Assembly (NCBI RefSeq): GCF_003313325.1
Contig: NZ_QMHQ01000003.1
Span: 1-64,000, forward strand
DNA length: 64,000 nt
Source of the DNA: Pedobacter namyangjuensis
GTDB taxonomy: Bacteria > Bacteroidota > Bacteroidia > Sphingobacteriales > Sphingobacteriaceae
Direction of reading: 5' to 3'
Position 1 is the stretch's first letter. The number at the start of each line of letters is the position of its first letter. A program made the translations under genes and the position numbers. Positions 8,703 to 16,854 of this stretch are shown here, piece after piece. The notes beneath the pieces were generated by a model. That model did no database searches and was not told where the DNA came from. It saw nothing but the letters and a program-made list of their open reading frames with translations.

Positions 8703-9335
8703 TTATTTTTTAGTGGTAGTATCTGGCTTTGTGGCGGTAGCGCTAGTTTTCTTAGCCGGCTTACTTGCTGTTGCCTTAACTGCTGTCTTTCTAACAGTTG
8801 TAGTGGCCGACTGTTTGGCAGCGATGACTGGTTTTGTAGCAACTGCTTTGGTCGTTGGCGCCTTTTTCGTTACTGCTCTTTTAACTGCTGGCACAGCCTT
8901 TTTTGCCGCACTTGTTGTTTTTTCTGCCACAGCAATAGCCGGTTTTGCAGCAGTAACGGAAGCAACTTTTACACTAGTTGCAACTGGCTTGGCAGACTTA
9001 ACAGCCTTTTTAACCACTTTAGTAACCGATTTACCTACTTTTTTGGTAAGTTTAGATGCGTCCTTTTTAGCCAATTTAACTTTTTTCACCGGCTTTTTGG
9101 TAGTCAAAACATCATCAATTTTATTTTCTACGGTTTCTTTTACTTCCTTAAAAGTCTTAGATAGCTTTTTAGCAGCTACCTTACTTAGTTTAGCAATATC
9201 ACCAGCAATTAACTCGGCATTGTGCCCTAAGCCTTTAACCGTTTCCAAGAACCTATCTGTTAAACTTTGCTCTAACTGCTTTTTAACTGCCTTTTTTGTA
9301 TTTTTTTTCTGTGACTTACTTTTATTGGTTTTCAT
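8703..9335 (-). CDS. Histone H1-like Lys/Ala/Thr-rich protein
   Basis: A 210-residue, very basic protein. Residues 1-75 contain a mixed-charge helical segment (SLTDRFLETVKGLGHNAEL...). The rest is low-complexity Lys/Ala/Thr/Val/Pro resembling eukaryotic histone H1 tails and bacterial AlgP/HctB-like proteins, with repeated KKA, AKPA and KAV patterns. Such proteins bind and compact DNA non-specifically, probably in the cytoplasm. Lys-rich tails of this type can also bind polyphosphate, and the neighbour is ppk1, but that link is inference. The long opposite-strand frame (8689-9375) is a shadow of the repetitive coding sequence. Confidence 0.8.
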   Translation of the reverse strand: MKTNKSKSQKKNTKKAVKKQLEQSLTDRFLETVKGLGHNAELIAGDIAKLSKVAAKKLSKTFKEVKETVENKIDDVLTTKKPVKKVKLAKKDASKLTKKVGKSVTKVVKKAVKSAKPVATSVKVASVTAAKPAIAVAEKTTSAAKKAVPAVKRAVTKKAPTTKAVATKPVIAAKQSATTTVRKTAVKATASKPAKKTSATATKPDTTTKK

Positions 9336-9407
9336 ATATTTTTTAGCGTTTTTTGTAAGGTTAATATTTTATTAAATCTATCAAATTTTTCAACTAAACT
9401 CAAATCC

Positions 9408-9899
9408 ATGCCTTCTTTCGATATTGTAAGCAAAATAGATGCTCAAACATTAGATAATGCCATTAACAATGCCAAAAAAGAGATTTTAAATCGTTATGAC
9501 TTTAACGGCTCTAAAAGCACAATTGATTTAGATAAAAAAACAAATTCGCTTACAATTGTTACCGAAGACGACATGCGTTTGAAAGCTATTGTAGATTCAA
9601 TTATCTCTCGCATGATGAAACAAAATCTAGACCCAAAAAGTTTGGATTTCGGTAAAGAACATGCTGCTTCTGGCAATATGATCAGAAAAGAAATCAACGT
9701 TAAGGAAGGAATAGACAAAGAAACGGCGAAAAAAATAGTAGCGAAAATCAAGGATAGCAAACTAAAAGTTCAAGCTTCTATGATGGATGATCAAGTTCGC
9801 GTACAAAGCAAAAACATAGACGATTTACAAAAGGTGATTTCGGTGTGCAGAGGCGAAGATTTTGGTCAGCCCTTACAATTTATTAATATGAGAAACTAA
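9408..9899 (+). CDS. YajQ family nucleotide-binding protein
   Basis: A 163-residue protein beginning MPSFDIVSKIDAQTLDNAIN and ending LQFINMRN, the standard start and end of the YajQ (DUF520) family, at normal length. It has two ferredoxin-like domains. Some members bind cyclic di-GMP and act with transcription factors; others bind RNA or nucleotides. Which applies here is unknown. It starts 72 bases from the divergent histone-like gene, so the two promoters share that gap. Confidence 0.92.
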   Translation: MPSFDIVSKIDAQTLDNAINNAKKEILNRYDFNGSKSTIDLDKKTNSLTIVTEDDMRLKAIVDSIISRMMKQNLDPKSLDFGKEHAASGNMIRKEINVKEGIDKETAKKIVAKIKDSKLKVQASMMDDQVRVQSKNIDDLQKVISVCRGEDFGQPLQFINMRN

Positions 9900-9949
9900 A
9901 TAGTTCATCTGAAAATAAGTTCATTTGTTTGCTAAACCCAAATGAACAA

Positions 9950-10429
9950 ATGATACTAGTGAACCAATTACCTAATATGGAAATTAACGACAATGGATTT
10001 ATTTTCTCAGACGATCGCAACCTTGTCGATGTGAATGCCGTCCATCACTATTTAAGTACGCAATCTTATTGGGCACAAAACATCCCGATTGAAACTGTAA
10101 AAAAATCTATTGAAAATTCTTTGTGTTTTGGCATTTATAAAGACGGTAGCCAAGTGGGATTTGCCCGTTGGATAACTGATCGAGCTACATTTGCATATTT
10201 ATGCGATGTGTATGTAGTAGAACATTTCAGAGGATTAGGATTATCAAAAAAGTTAATGTCGCTAATGTTATTTCACCCAGATTTGCAGGGTTTAAGAACC
10301 TATTCTCTGGCCACTTTAGATGCGCATAGCTTATATGCGCAATTTGGCTTCAAATCTGTATCTGCTCCAGAAAAACTAATGGAAATACGAGTGAACGATA
10401 TTTATAAAAACGAAAAAGGGAAAATTTAA
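9950..10429 (+). CDS. GNAT family N-acetyltransferase
   Basis: I prefer ATG 9950. A possible TTG at 9929 lies in a TTCATTTG promoter-like stretch, and ATG 9977 is also possible. The protein has the GNAT core: strand and acceptor region (GFARWITDRATFAYLCDVYV), then the acetyl-CoA loop HFRGLGLSKKL, and the C-terminal ALYAQFGF-type segment (HSLYAQFGFKS). The acceptor substrate cannot be predicted. Its last codons lie inside the long hairpin shared with the convergent GH43 gene. Confidence 0.8.
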   Translation: MILVNQLPNMEINDNGFIFSDDRNLVDVNAVHHYLSTQSYWAQNIPIETVKKSIENSLCFGIYKDGSQVGFARWITDRATFAYLCDVYVVEHFRGLGLSKKLMSLMLFHPDLQGLRTYSLATLDAHSLYAQFGFKSVSAPEKLMEIRVNDIYKNEKGKI

Positions 10430-10451
10430 ACCATTTTCCCTTTTTCGTTTT
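10407..10451. terminator. Bidirectional terminator with 18-bp perfect stem
   Basis: AAAACGAAAAAGGGAAAA at 10407-10424 is fully complementary to 10434-10451, with a 9-base loop. The stem has A/T ends on both sides, so it can end both convergent genes. It overlaps the last codons of the GNAT gene and abuts the GH43 stop. Confidence 0.85.
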
Positions 10452-11416
10452 TAAAGCTTGCTTTTCTTAACCCCTTCTTTAGTAATCTTAACAGGATTAA
10501 TCAATCCGTTTTTATCGAAAGTCATTAAATCTATACAAGTAACGCGATGATTGCCATCTTTTTCTGTAATTGGCCTACGGTGATAAACAATATACCACTC
10601 GTCTTTTTTGGCGTTGTGTATAACAGAATGATGACCAGCACCCTTCGCAATTTCAGGATCTTGGGTTAATATTCTTCCTACTCTTTTAAATGGCCCCATT
10701 GGAGAATCGGCAACTGCGTAGGCCACAAAATAATCTGGTCCGGTCCAACCCCCTTCAGACCACATAAAATAATATTTGCCGTCTTTCATAAACATAAAAG
10801 GTCCTTCGGTATAACCTTCTGGTGTAATTTCTTTAAAAGTAGAGCCATCAGCAAAAGTTTCGAATCCAGTAAAGTCTTTGTTTAACTTGGCAATATTGCA
10901 ATGAGACCAGCCACCATAAATTAAATAATACTGACCGTCTTTATCTTTAAAAACAAACTGATCTATCGGCTGTGCCTTATTATGAAACTTATCGATTAAA
11001 GGTTTTCCTAACAAATCCTTAAAAGGGCCTTCTGGTTTATCTGCAACCGCAACACCAATACCGCCTATCTCTTTATCGCTCTGAATATCATTTGCACCAA
11101 AAAACAAATAGTATTTACCATCTTTCTCAGTTATTGATGGTGCCCACATTGCTTTGTTTGCCCATTTAATAGATGCGGTATCTATAATTCTCGGATGCTT
11201 TTTCCAAGTTATTAAATCTTTCGACGAAAATGCATCCATAAAAACCTGCTCTTTGTATTTGGCAGAATAAGTTGGATATACCCAATAGGTTTTACCAAAA
11301 ACTATAGCTTCTGGATCAGCATACCAACCCGGAAAAATAGGATTTCCAGAAGTTTGGGCCTGAGACAAAAACGGAGATAACAGACAAGCTAAAATAACTA
11401 AACGAAATATTTTCAT
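10451..11416 (-). CDS. Secreted glycoside hydrolase family 43 protein
   Basis: I take ATG 11416. The alternative at 11425 is TTG and lies in a promoter-like stretch. After a signal peptide (hydrophobic residues 5-15, then AQ), the protein shows GH43 five-bladed propeller signatures: NPIFPGWYADPEA (base Asp), AMWAPSITEKDGKYYLFFGA (middle Asp/Glu region) and TEGPFMF (acid Glu). GH43 enzymes are arabinanases, arabinofuranosidases or xylosidases, acting here in the periplasm or outside. There is no SusC/SusD pair nearby, so it is not in an obvious utilisation locus. Confidence 0.87.
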   Translation of the reverse strand: MKIFRLVILACLLSPFLSQAQTSGNPIFPGWYADPEAIVFGKTYWVYPTYSAKYKEQVFMDAFSSKDLITWKKHPRIIDTASIKWANKAMWAPSITEKDGKYYLFFGANDIQSDKEIGGIGVAVADKPEGPFKDLLGKPLIDKFHNKAQPIDQFVFKDKDGQYYLIYGGWSHCNIAKLNKDFTGFETFADGSTFKEITPEGYTEGPFMFMKDGKYYFMWSEGGWTGPDYFVAYAVADSPMGPFKRVGRILTQDPEIAKGAGHHSVIHNAKKDEWYIVYHRRPITEKDGNHRVTCIDLMTFDKNGLINPVKITKEGVKKSKL

Positions 11417-11497
11417 ACAATTCAAAAATTTGATATTGCAAGATAATAAATTTAGTTAAAACTACTAAAACGTTTTAATAGAATTTGAGATAAGATT

Positions 11498-12451
11498 TTA
11501 CCAATTGCCTATCCATTCACTTTGCTCGGCTGGGGTTAAAAATGTCCACGCCACAATGCGACTAATTTTATTTCCCGTAGTCATTTCTGCAGTTCTAACT
11601 TCGGCAACATCTGCCCTTTTTAACATGGCGTAAATCCCATTTAGGTTTTCACTTTTCGAAATCAAGCTACTAAACCAAAAACACTGCTTTTTGTACAATT
11701 TACTCTCATCAACTGTTCTTGTTATAAAGCCAACTTCGCCACCGTTTGTCCATAGCTCGTTATGCTTACCGCCAAAATTCAGTACAGGTTTATCGTAATT
11801 TTTGTTACCTAAATTTCTGTTTTTTCTTTGTGAGCCCGCCATAGCCTCTTCGGCCGACGAATGGAAAGGCGGATTGCAGATGGTTAAATCAAAACGCTCC
11901 TGTTTATGAATAATATCTTTAAAAATTGAAGATTTGTTATTTTGCAATCTTGCCTCAACTTTGTTTACTAAAACGGCGTTAGCATTAACAATTTTGTTAG
12001 CGTTTTTAACCGCAGTTGGGTCGATATCGCTTCCTACAAATTGCCAGCCATATTCATTTACACCAATTATCGGATAAACACAATTTGCACCTACACCAAT
12101 ATCCAATACTTTAACTTTTCGTCCGGTCGGAATATTTTGGTTGTTAACCGAGGCCAACAAATCTGCTGCATAATGTATGTAATCTGCCCTACCAGGAATC
12201 GGCGGACAAAGATAACCTTCAGGAATATCCCAATTTTCTATTTGATAGAAATGTTTCAGCAGAGCTTGATTTAAAGCTTTTACCGCATCTGGATTGGAGA
12301 ATTCTACTGTTTCGTTGCCATATTTATTTGTAACTACAAATTCTCTCAATGGCTTATGCGAAGCTATTAAAGACGGAAAATCATATCTATATCTATGCTT
12401 GTTTCTAACATGCAAGGTATTTTTTTCTTCCGATGGATTTGGCTTCCTATC
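11498..12451 (-). CDS. rlmF: 23S rRNA (adenine(1618)-N6)-methyltransferase RlmF
   Basis: The protein, counted from the ATG at 12452-12454, carries the SAM-binding motif region VLDIGVGANCVYPIIG and the catalytic NPPF motif (LTICNPPFHSSAEEAMAGS), followed by RKNRNLG, all typical of RlmF (YbiN). It methylates N6 of A1618 in 23S rRNA. The length fits the family. Its ATG overlaps the TAA stop of the upstream gene in TAATG, so translation is probably coupled. The biological reason for pairing with the unknown upstream protein is not known. Confidence 0.9.
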   Translation of the reverse strand, partial: DRKPNPSEEKNTLHVRNKHRYRYDFPSLIASHKPLREFVVTNKYGNETVEFSNPDAVKALNQALLKHFYQIENWDIPEGYLCPPIPGRADYIHYAADLLASVNNQNIPTGRKVKVLDIGVGANCVYPIIGVNEYGWQFVGSDIDPTAVKNANKIVNANAVLVNKVEARLQNNKSSIFKDIIHKQERFDLTICNPPFHSSAEEAMAGSQRKNRNLGNKNYDKPVLNFGGKHNELWTNGGEVGFITRTVDESKLYKKQCFWFSSLISKSENLNGIYAMLKRADVAEVRTAEMTTGNKISRIVAWTFLTPAEQSEWIGNW

Positions 12452-12453
12452 CA

Positions 12454-13767
12454 TTAAGCTGTTTTTACATCTTCTTCACTGTAATCTTTAATATCGGTAA
12501 CGTATCCGTTTAATAAAAGAAAATCGAATAATGGTTTAGCATCTGGTGTAACCGGCATATTTGCAGTAGTAATTACAGTGTTGGTTTTCTTATCCAAAAA
12601 AGGATAAGCAAACACTTTAACATTCTGGCTAAAAGTATCACTTACGTAAGAAAGCAATTGACTTGAATAGTTTTCGCCGAAATTTTTAGAATTGAACACA
12701 AATTTTAGGTTATTTATATTGGTAGAAATACCAACGCTTTTAGGCTTGCACCTGCCCAAATATTGCGCTAAGCGGTTATGGCGTGTAAAGTTCGACACAA
12801 TTACTAAGTTGCCGGTTTTGCACATTTCTTCTGCTCTTAAAGCAACAGCTTCTAAATCAATATCGTCTGGTGTTTCATTATCGTCTGTTAACACATTAGT
12901 TAGCAAAACTTCAATCATCACCCTCAAATTTCCTTCTTCTACATTGTTTGTTCGCGTAAATTGCTCGGTTGCTTTGTTAAAAAGGTTAAAGTTTGGATTT
13001 GACTTCTGTCCGTATTTGGTACGTAAAATCATAATATCCTTTTTATATAACAGATCCTTCGCTTGGCGGGGATGGCCATCTTCATCAAAAATCGCAGCGG
13101 TAGAGAAATCTTTCATTATCAGATAAAGGTTTAGCAACGTATTGTTTACATCTTTAAAAGCTGGACCTTTTACCGAAATCAAATCTATTTCAACCGAACC
13201 TACCGTTAAATTATCAGCTAAGGATTCAATCATCACTTGCGGTTCGTCATGATGATAAAATGCAGCATATACTAAGTTTACACCAATAATTCCGAGCACA
13301 CGTTGTTGCATGTTTACATCGGTATCAAGTAACCTAATATGAAAAAATATCTCGTTTGGCAAACCACCAGCTTCGCTCTGAAAACGAATACCAACCCAAC
13401 CGTGTGGCTCGTTTGTACGCTTGTAATTTAGAGTTGTTACTGTATCCGCAAAAGCGAAAAATGTACGATTATCATACTTTTCGCCCAATAATCGCTCGTT
13501 AAGCAAACCAAATTCATGATCCAACATGCGCAACAACCTATTCTGGCTTACATATCTGCCAGATGCCTCGGCACCGTAAATGGCATCACTAAAAGTCATA
13601 TCATAAGCCGACATGGTTTTTGCAACCGTACCAGAAGCAGCACCAGCAGTAAAAAAATTACGGGCTACTTCTTGTCCTGCACCAATTTCCGCAAAAGTTC
13701 CGTATATTTTTTCGTTTAGGTTTATCTTTAAGGCTTTGCGCTTCGTATCAAGAATTTCTCTTTCCAT
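12454..13767 (-). CDS. Conserved hypothetical protein, about 437 aa
   Basis: I place the start at ATG 13767 (MEREILDTKRKALKIN). The longer frame up to 13869 reads through a promoter-like stretch and gives an atypical N-terminus. The protein has a conserved opening (NEKIYGTFAEIGAGQEVARNF cut by a Gly/Ala-rich AAGAASGTVAKTMSAYDM segment) and no signal peptide or membrane helix. I have seen this conserved family in Bacteroidota but cannot assign a reliable activity. A nucleotide-metabolism label sometimes attached to such proteins is not supported by a motif I can see. Coupled by TAATG overlap to rlmF. Confidence 0.7.
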   Translation of the reverse strand: MEREILDTKRKALKINLNEKIYGTFAEIGAGQEVARNFFTAGAASGTVAKTMSAYDMTFSDAIYGAEASGRYVSQNRLLRMLDHEFGLLNERLLGEKYDNRTFFAFADTVTTLNYKRTNEPHGWVGIRFQSEAGGLPNEIFFHIRLLDTDVNMQQRVLGIIGVNLVYAAFYHHDEPQVMIESLADNLTVGSVEIDLISVKGPAFKDVNNTLLNLYLIMKDFSTAAIFDEDGHPRQAKDLLYKKDIMILRTKYGQKSNPNFNLFNKATEQFTRTNNVEEGNLRVMIEVLLTNVLTDDNETPDDIDLEAVALRAEEMCKTGNLVIVSNFTRHNRLAQYLGRCKPKSVGISTNINNLKFVFNSKNFGENYSSQLLSYVSDTFSQNVKVFAYPFLDKKTNTVITTANMPVTPDAKPLFDFLLLNGYVTDIKDYSEEDVKTA

Positions 13768-13840
13768 ACGGCAAAAATACAAATTTTGAAAGTATAGTTT
13801 GGTTAGAAATATATTATAGAATCTGTCTAAAAAAGACAAA

Positions 13841-13861
13841 GGCACCATCAAATGAGGTGCC
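13841..13861 (-). terminator. Hairpin terminator after hsp20
   Basis: GGCACC (13841-13846) and GGTGCC (13856-13861) form a stem. On the minus strand it is followed by a T-rich tract, downstream of the Hsp20 stop at 13917. Confidence 0.6.
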
Positions 13862-13916
13862 CTTGCCAAACCTTAAACTAAACCCAAAATTATTTCTGGG
13901 CAACCAAACAATTGTA

Positions 13917-14351
13917 TTATGAAACTACAATTTCTTTATGTGTTAATTTCGCTTCTTCCTTTTTACCAATAGTAACAAGCAAAATACCGTTTGTATATTC
14001 TGCAGTAATTTTATCAGCGTCAATTCCTTCTGGCAATACGAAAGATCTTGCAAAAGAAGTATACTCAAATTCTTTACGACTGTAATCTTTTGCAACTTCA
14101 TTAACTTCAGCTTTTTTCTCAGCCCAAATTGATAAATTATCTTTTTTAAGGTCGATTTTGAAATCTTCTTTATTTAAGCCAGGAGCAGCTAATTCAATTT
14201 TATACGCAGTTTCATTTTCAAAAATGTTTACACCAGGCACTTTATTTACGCCTTGATTTTTATTTAAAGCGTCGCTAAACAAAGAATCGAAAACATTGTT
14301 AAAGTAAGGTGCTGTGTTTCTGGTTTTGTTGTTAAATTTTACTAAAGTCAT
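13917..14351 (-). CDS. Hsp20/alpha-crystallin small heat shock protein
   Basis: A 144-residue protein with the alpha-crystallin domain at about residues 40-144: VPGVNIFENETAYKIELAAPGLNKEDF, RKEFEYTSFARSFVLPEGID, and the family motif in AEYTNGILLVTI (A-x-x-x-N-G-x-L). Small heat shock proteins are ATP-independent holdases in the cytoplasm that assemble into oligomers. A short N-terminal arm and C-terminal tail are present. Single gene with its own terminator downstream. No CIRCE or similar element was seen upstream. Confidence 0.93.
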   Translation of the reverse strand: MTLVKFNNKTRNTAPYFNNVFDSLFSDALNKNQGVNKVPGVNIFENETAYKIELAAPGLNKEDFKIDLKKDNLSIWAEKKAEVNEVAKDYSRKEFEYTSFARSFVLPEGIDADKITAEYTNGILLVTIGKKEEAKLTHKEIVVS

Positions 14352-14428
14352 TTTATGTTCCTCCGTGATTTTTTATTTTTTAATGTTATACCGATGCACA
14401 ATCAAACCCCATTCCAAGAGAAATAATT

Positions 14429-14923
14429 ATGATATTTAAGTCATTTTGGCATAAAAATAAAAAATCGACCGACAAAAAGTCAGAAAAAATAGGCAATACC
14501 GACAGTTTTAAATATAAGACGTCAATAGAAATGCGCTTTGCAGATCTTGATATGGTGGGCCATGTAAATAATGCTGTTTACTTTACCTATATGGAAATGG
14601 GCAGAACGAAATACTGGAAACATGCCATTAATTGGGATTGGACAAAAACCGGCGTTGTTATTGGCAATGCGTCGATAGATTATCTCGTACCGTTATTTTT
14701 GGGAGATAAAGTTGGTATGTATGTTAGAACTTCTAGAATAGGTAGCACAAGTTTCGATCTAGAGTATCTTATTGTAAAAGATGATAATGGGAAAGAGGTA
14801 ATTTGCAGCAGGGGGAAAACCGTTTGCGTAGCATTCGACTATCAAACTAAAAAACCCATTACCATACCTGATAAAGAAAGAGCCAAAATGATAGCTTTTG
14901 AACAATTACAACCAAGCCCCTAA
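14429..14923 (+). CDS. Acyl-CoA thioesterase, 4HBT hotdog fold (YbgC/FadM-like)
   Basis: A 164-residue protein with the 4-hydroxybenzoyl-CoA thioesterase signature in IEMRFADLDMVGHVNNAVYF: Asp in the catalytic position and the D-x-x-G-H-V-N-N motif. Members hydrolyse acyl-CoA or acyl-ACP thioesters. The first 25 residues are a Lys-rich extension before the domain, so a later start is possible, but no good internal ATG precedes the motif except MRFAD. The stop is inside a terminator hairpin. Confidence 0.85.
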   Translation: MIFKSFWHKNKKSTDKKSEKIGNTDSFKYKTSIEMRFADLDMVGHVNNAVYFTYMEMGRTKYWKHAINWDWTKTGVVIGNASIDYLVPLFLGDKVGMYVRTSRIGSTSFDLEYLIVKDDNGKEVICSRGKTVCVAFDYQTKKPITIPDKERAKMIAFEQLQPSP

Positions 14924-14932
14924 AAGGGGCTT
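14914..14932 (+). terminator. Short terminator hairpin
   Basis: AAGCCCC (14914-14920) pairs with GGGGCTT (14926-14932), followed by a T-rich stretch. It overlaps the stop codon of the thioesterase gene. Confidence 0.6.
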
Positions 14933-14953
14933 ATTTTGATATAGAAAGCTCTT

Positions 14954-16366
14954 TTAGAGGTTCGGCGTTGGCATAATCTTTCCAGGATTCAAAATTCCTT
15001 TCGGATCGAATACAGTTTTTATGCTTCTCATTAAATTTAAATGCACCTCCGAATATTTAATTGGCATGTAGTCTTTTTGCACCAAACCGATACCATGTTC
15101 GCCAGAAATTGTTCCGCCTAAAGCCGTAGTAAGTTCGAAAATTTCTACAATTCCGTCTTTTAATTTTGATTTCCAATCTTCGTCGCTCATTCCAGCCTTG
15201 ATGATGTTAATGTGTAGATTGCCATCACCAGCGTGGCCGTAACAAACACTCTCGAAACCATATCTAGCCCCTATTTCTTTAATTCCGTTTACTAACTTTG
15301 GCAACGCGGCTCGTGGTACTACTGTATCTTCTTCTTTGTAAACAGAGTTAGATTTTACAGATTCAGCCATCGTTCTACGCATGCGCCATAAATCTTCCTT
15401 CTGTTGTGCAGTGTCGGCAAACAAAACCTCGGTGCAACCGTAATCTTCCAGAACCATATTAACTTTTTCACAGTCCTTAAAAATTACGTCCAGGTCATCA
15501 CCGTCAAATTCAATCATTAAAAATGCATTCACATCATCTTTTAAATCGAATTTGATATCATCAAACTTAATTACCCATTCTACACCTTTACGTTCCATAA
15601 ATTCTAGGGCAGATGGCGTAATACCAGCTCTAAAAATTGCAGAAACCGCAGCACAAGCACGCTCATTTGTAGCGAAAGAACCTAACATTAATACACTTTG
15701 ACTAGATTTAGGAATCAACTTAGTTACAATTTTGGTAACAACGGCCAGCGTACCTTCAGAGCCAATCATCAACTGTGTTAAGTTATAGCCAGATGCATAT
15801 TTTAAGGTGTTTGCGCCTGTCCATATAACATCGCCATTGGCCAAAACCACTTCTAAATTTAAAATATACTCCCTAATGGTACCGTATTTAACCACTCTTG
15901 GTCCACCAGAACCATGGGCAACGTTACCACCAATAAAACAAGAACCTTTACTACTCGGATCTACCGGGTACAGCAAACCTTGCTCGGCAACGGCATTAAT
16001 AAATTCTTCGGTTATAACTCCAGGCTCAACTGTTGCTTGCAAATTTTCCGTATCAATATCTATTATCGCCTTAAATTTTTCCATCGACAAAAGTACGCCT
16101 CCAAAAATCGGCAAAGCAGCACCGCTTAAACCAGTACCACCACCACGTGCCGTAACTGGAACTTTGTATTGGTTACAAACTTTAAGCAAAGCTGATACAC
16201 TAACAGTATCTAAAGGCTTAACTACAACTTCTGGATAAAACTTTAAATCTTCAGTTTCATCATGCGCATAATTAGCTAAAGATTCATCGTCTATAAAAAC
16301 ATTTGATGCACCTACAGCGAGTTCAATTTCCGCTAAAATTGCTTGGTTTATTTTATTGTATTCCAT
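14954..16366 (-). CDS. FAD-binding oxidoreductase, GlcD/D-lactate dehydrogenase type
   Basis: A 470-residue protein with the PCMH-type FAD-binding domain in the N-terminal half (VTARGGGTGLSGAALPIFGG, the pyrophosphate loop, and CFIGGNVAHGSGGP). The FAD-oxidase C domain ends in CYGHAGDGNLHINI and SGEHGIGLVQKDYM. This is the GlcD/DLD group that oxidises 2-hydroxy acids such as glycolate or D-lactate; the substrate is not determined. No GlcE/GlcF partner is adjacent. The ATG overlaps the folB stop in TAATG, suggesting translational coupling with an apparently unrelated folate gene. Confidence 0.88.
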   Translation of the reverse strand: MEYNKINQAILAEIELAVGASNVFIDDESLANYAHDETEDLKFYPEVVVKPLDTVSVSALLKVCNQYKVPVTARGGGTGLSGAALPIFGGVLLSMEKFKAIIDIDTENLQATVEPGVITEEFINAVAEQGLLYPVDPSSKGSCFIGGNVAHGSGGPRVVKYGTIREYILNLEVVLANGDVIWTGANTLKYASGYNLTQLMIGSEGTLAVVTKIVTKLIPKSSQSVLMLGSFATNERACAAVSAIFRAGITPSALEFMERKGVEWVIKFDDIKFDLKDDVNAFLMIEFDGDDLDVIFKDCEKVNMVLEDYGCTEVLFADTAQQKEDLWRMRRTMAESVKSNSVYKEEDTVVPRAALPKLVNGIKEIGARYGFESVCYGHAGDGNLHINIIKAGMSDEDWKSKLKDGIVEIFELTTALGGTISGEHGIGLVQKDYMPIKYSEVHLNLMRSIKTVFDPKGILNPGKIMPTPNL

Positions 16367-16728
16367 TATTTGGTTGATGTATAACTTAATTGAACGAATG
16401 AATAACCAATATCGCCCGGCATTGCTGGATGTATTTTTTTTATACCTACTACGGCCGTTTGCAGAAAATCATAGGTATTTGTTAAATCGTCTATAATATT
16501 CTTTACTACAGTTTCTAATAGCTTTTGCGTATGGTTCATCTGTTTTATAACAATAGAATTGATAACCTCATAATTAACCGTCTTCGCTAGATTTTCAGTA
16601 TCAATGTTTGGCACAAAAGTAACTTCCACATCAACAGAAAAATGGTTTCCGGTGAGTTGTTCTTCTGGATAAAAGCCATGAAAAGCGTAAAATTTCACTT
16701 CTTTTAGTGCTACTGTTTGTACAAGCAT
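16366..16728 (-). CDS. folB: Dihydroneopterin aldolase
   Basis: Start chosen at ATG 16728 (MLVQTVALKEVKFYAFHGFY), since the longer frame to 16764 adds non-conserved residues across a promoter-like TAATTTTG on the minus strand. The 120-residue protein has the FolB signature AFHGFYPEEQLTGNHF and the conserved Glu/Tyr region (ETVVKNI, then KIHPAMPG). It cleaves 7,8-dihydroneopterin to 6-hydroxymethyl-dihydropterin in folate synthesis and forms ring-shaped oligomers. Normal length. Confidence 0.9.
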   Translation of the reverse strand: MLVQTVALKEVKFYAFHGFYPEEQLTGNHFSVDVEVTFVPNIDTENLAKTVNYEVINSIVIKQMNHTQKLLETVVKNIIDDLTNTYDFLQTAVVGIKKIHPAMPGDIGYSFVQLSYTSTK

Positions 16729-16788
16729 TAGGTTTAAATTATTTAAAGCCACAATTTGCAGCAAAATTAATTTTTTGTTCGGTTTTTA

Positions 16789-16817
16789 TTGCTGGTTGCG
16801 CTAAATTATTACCTTTG
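16789..16817 (+). promoter_or_regulatory. Bacteroidota promoter for glutaryl-CoA dehydrogenase gene
   Basis: TTG at 16789-16791, an 18-base spacer and TACCTTTG at 16810-16817 match the TTG/TAnnTTTG consensus. The element lies 37 bases before the ATG at 16855. Confidence 0.65.
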
Positions 16818-16854
16818 AATTAATCACCCGGCTAAACCAAATATAGTGTAAACC

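Noticed and set aside
8689..9375. Long plus-strand frame of 228 residues, Thr/Ala/Leu/Phe-rich
   Set aside because: It is the reverse of the Lys/Ala repeat codons of the histone-like gene, whose composition and length make a better protein. The plus frame has no recognisable domain.
13768..13869. 34-residue N-terminal extension of the conserved unknown protein upstream of rlmF
   Set aside because: The extension reads across a promoter-like stretch and does not resemble the conserved MEREIL start.
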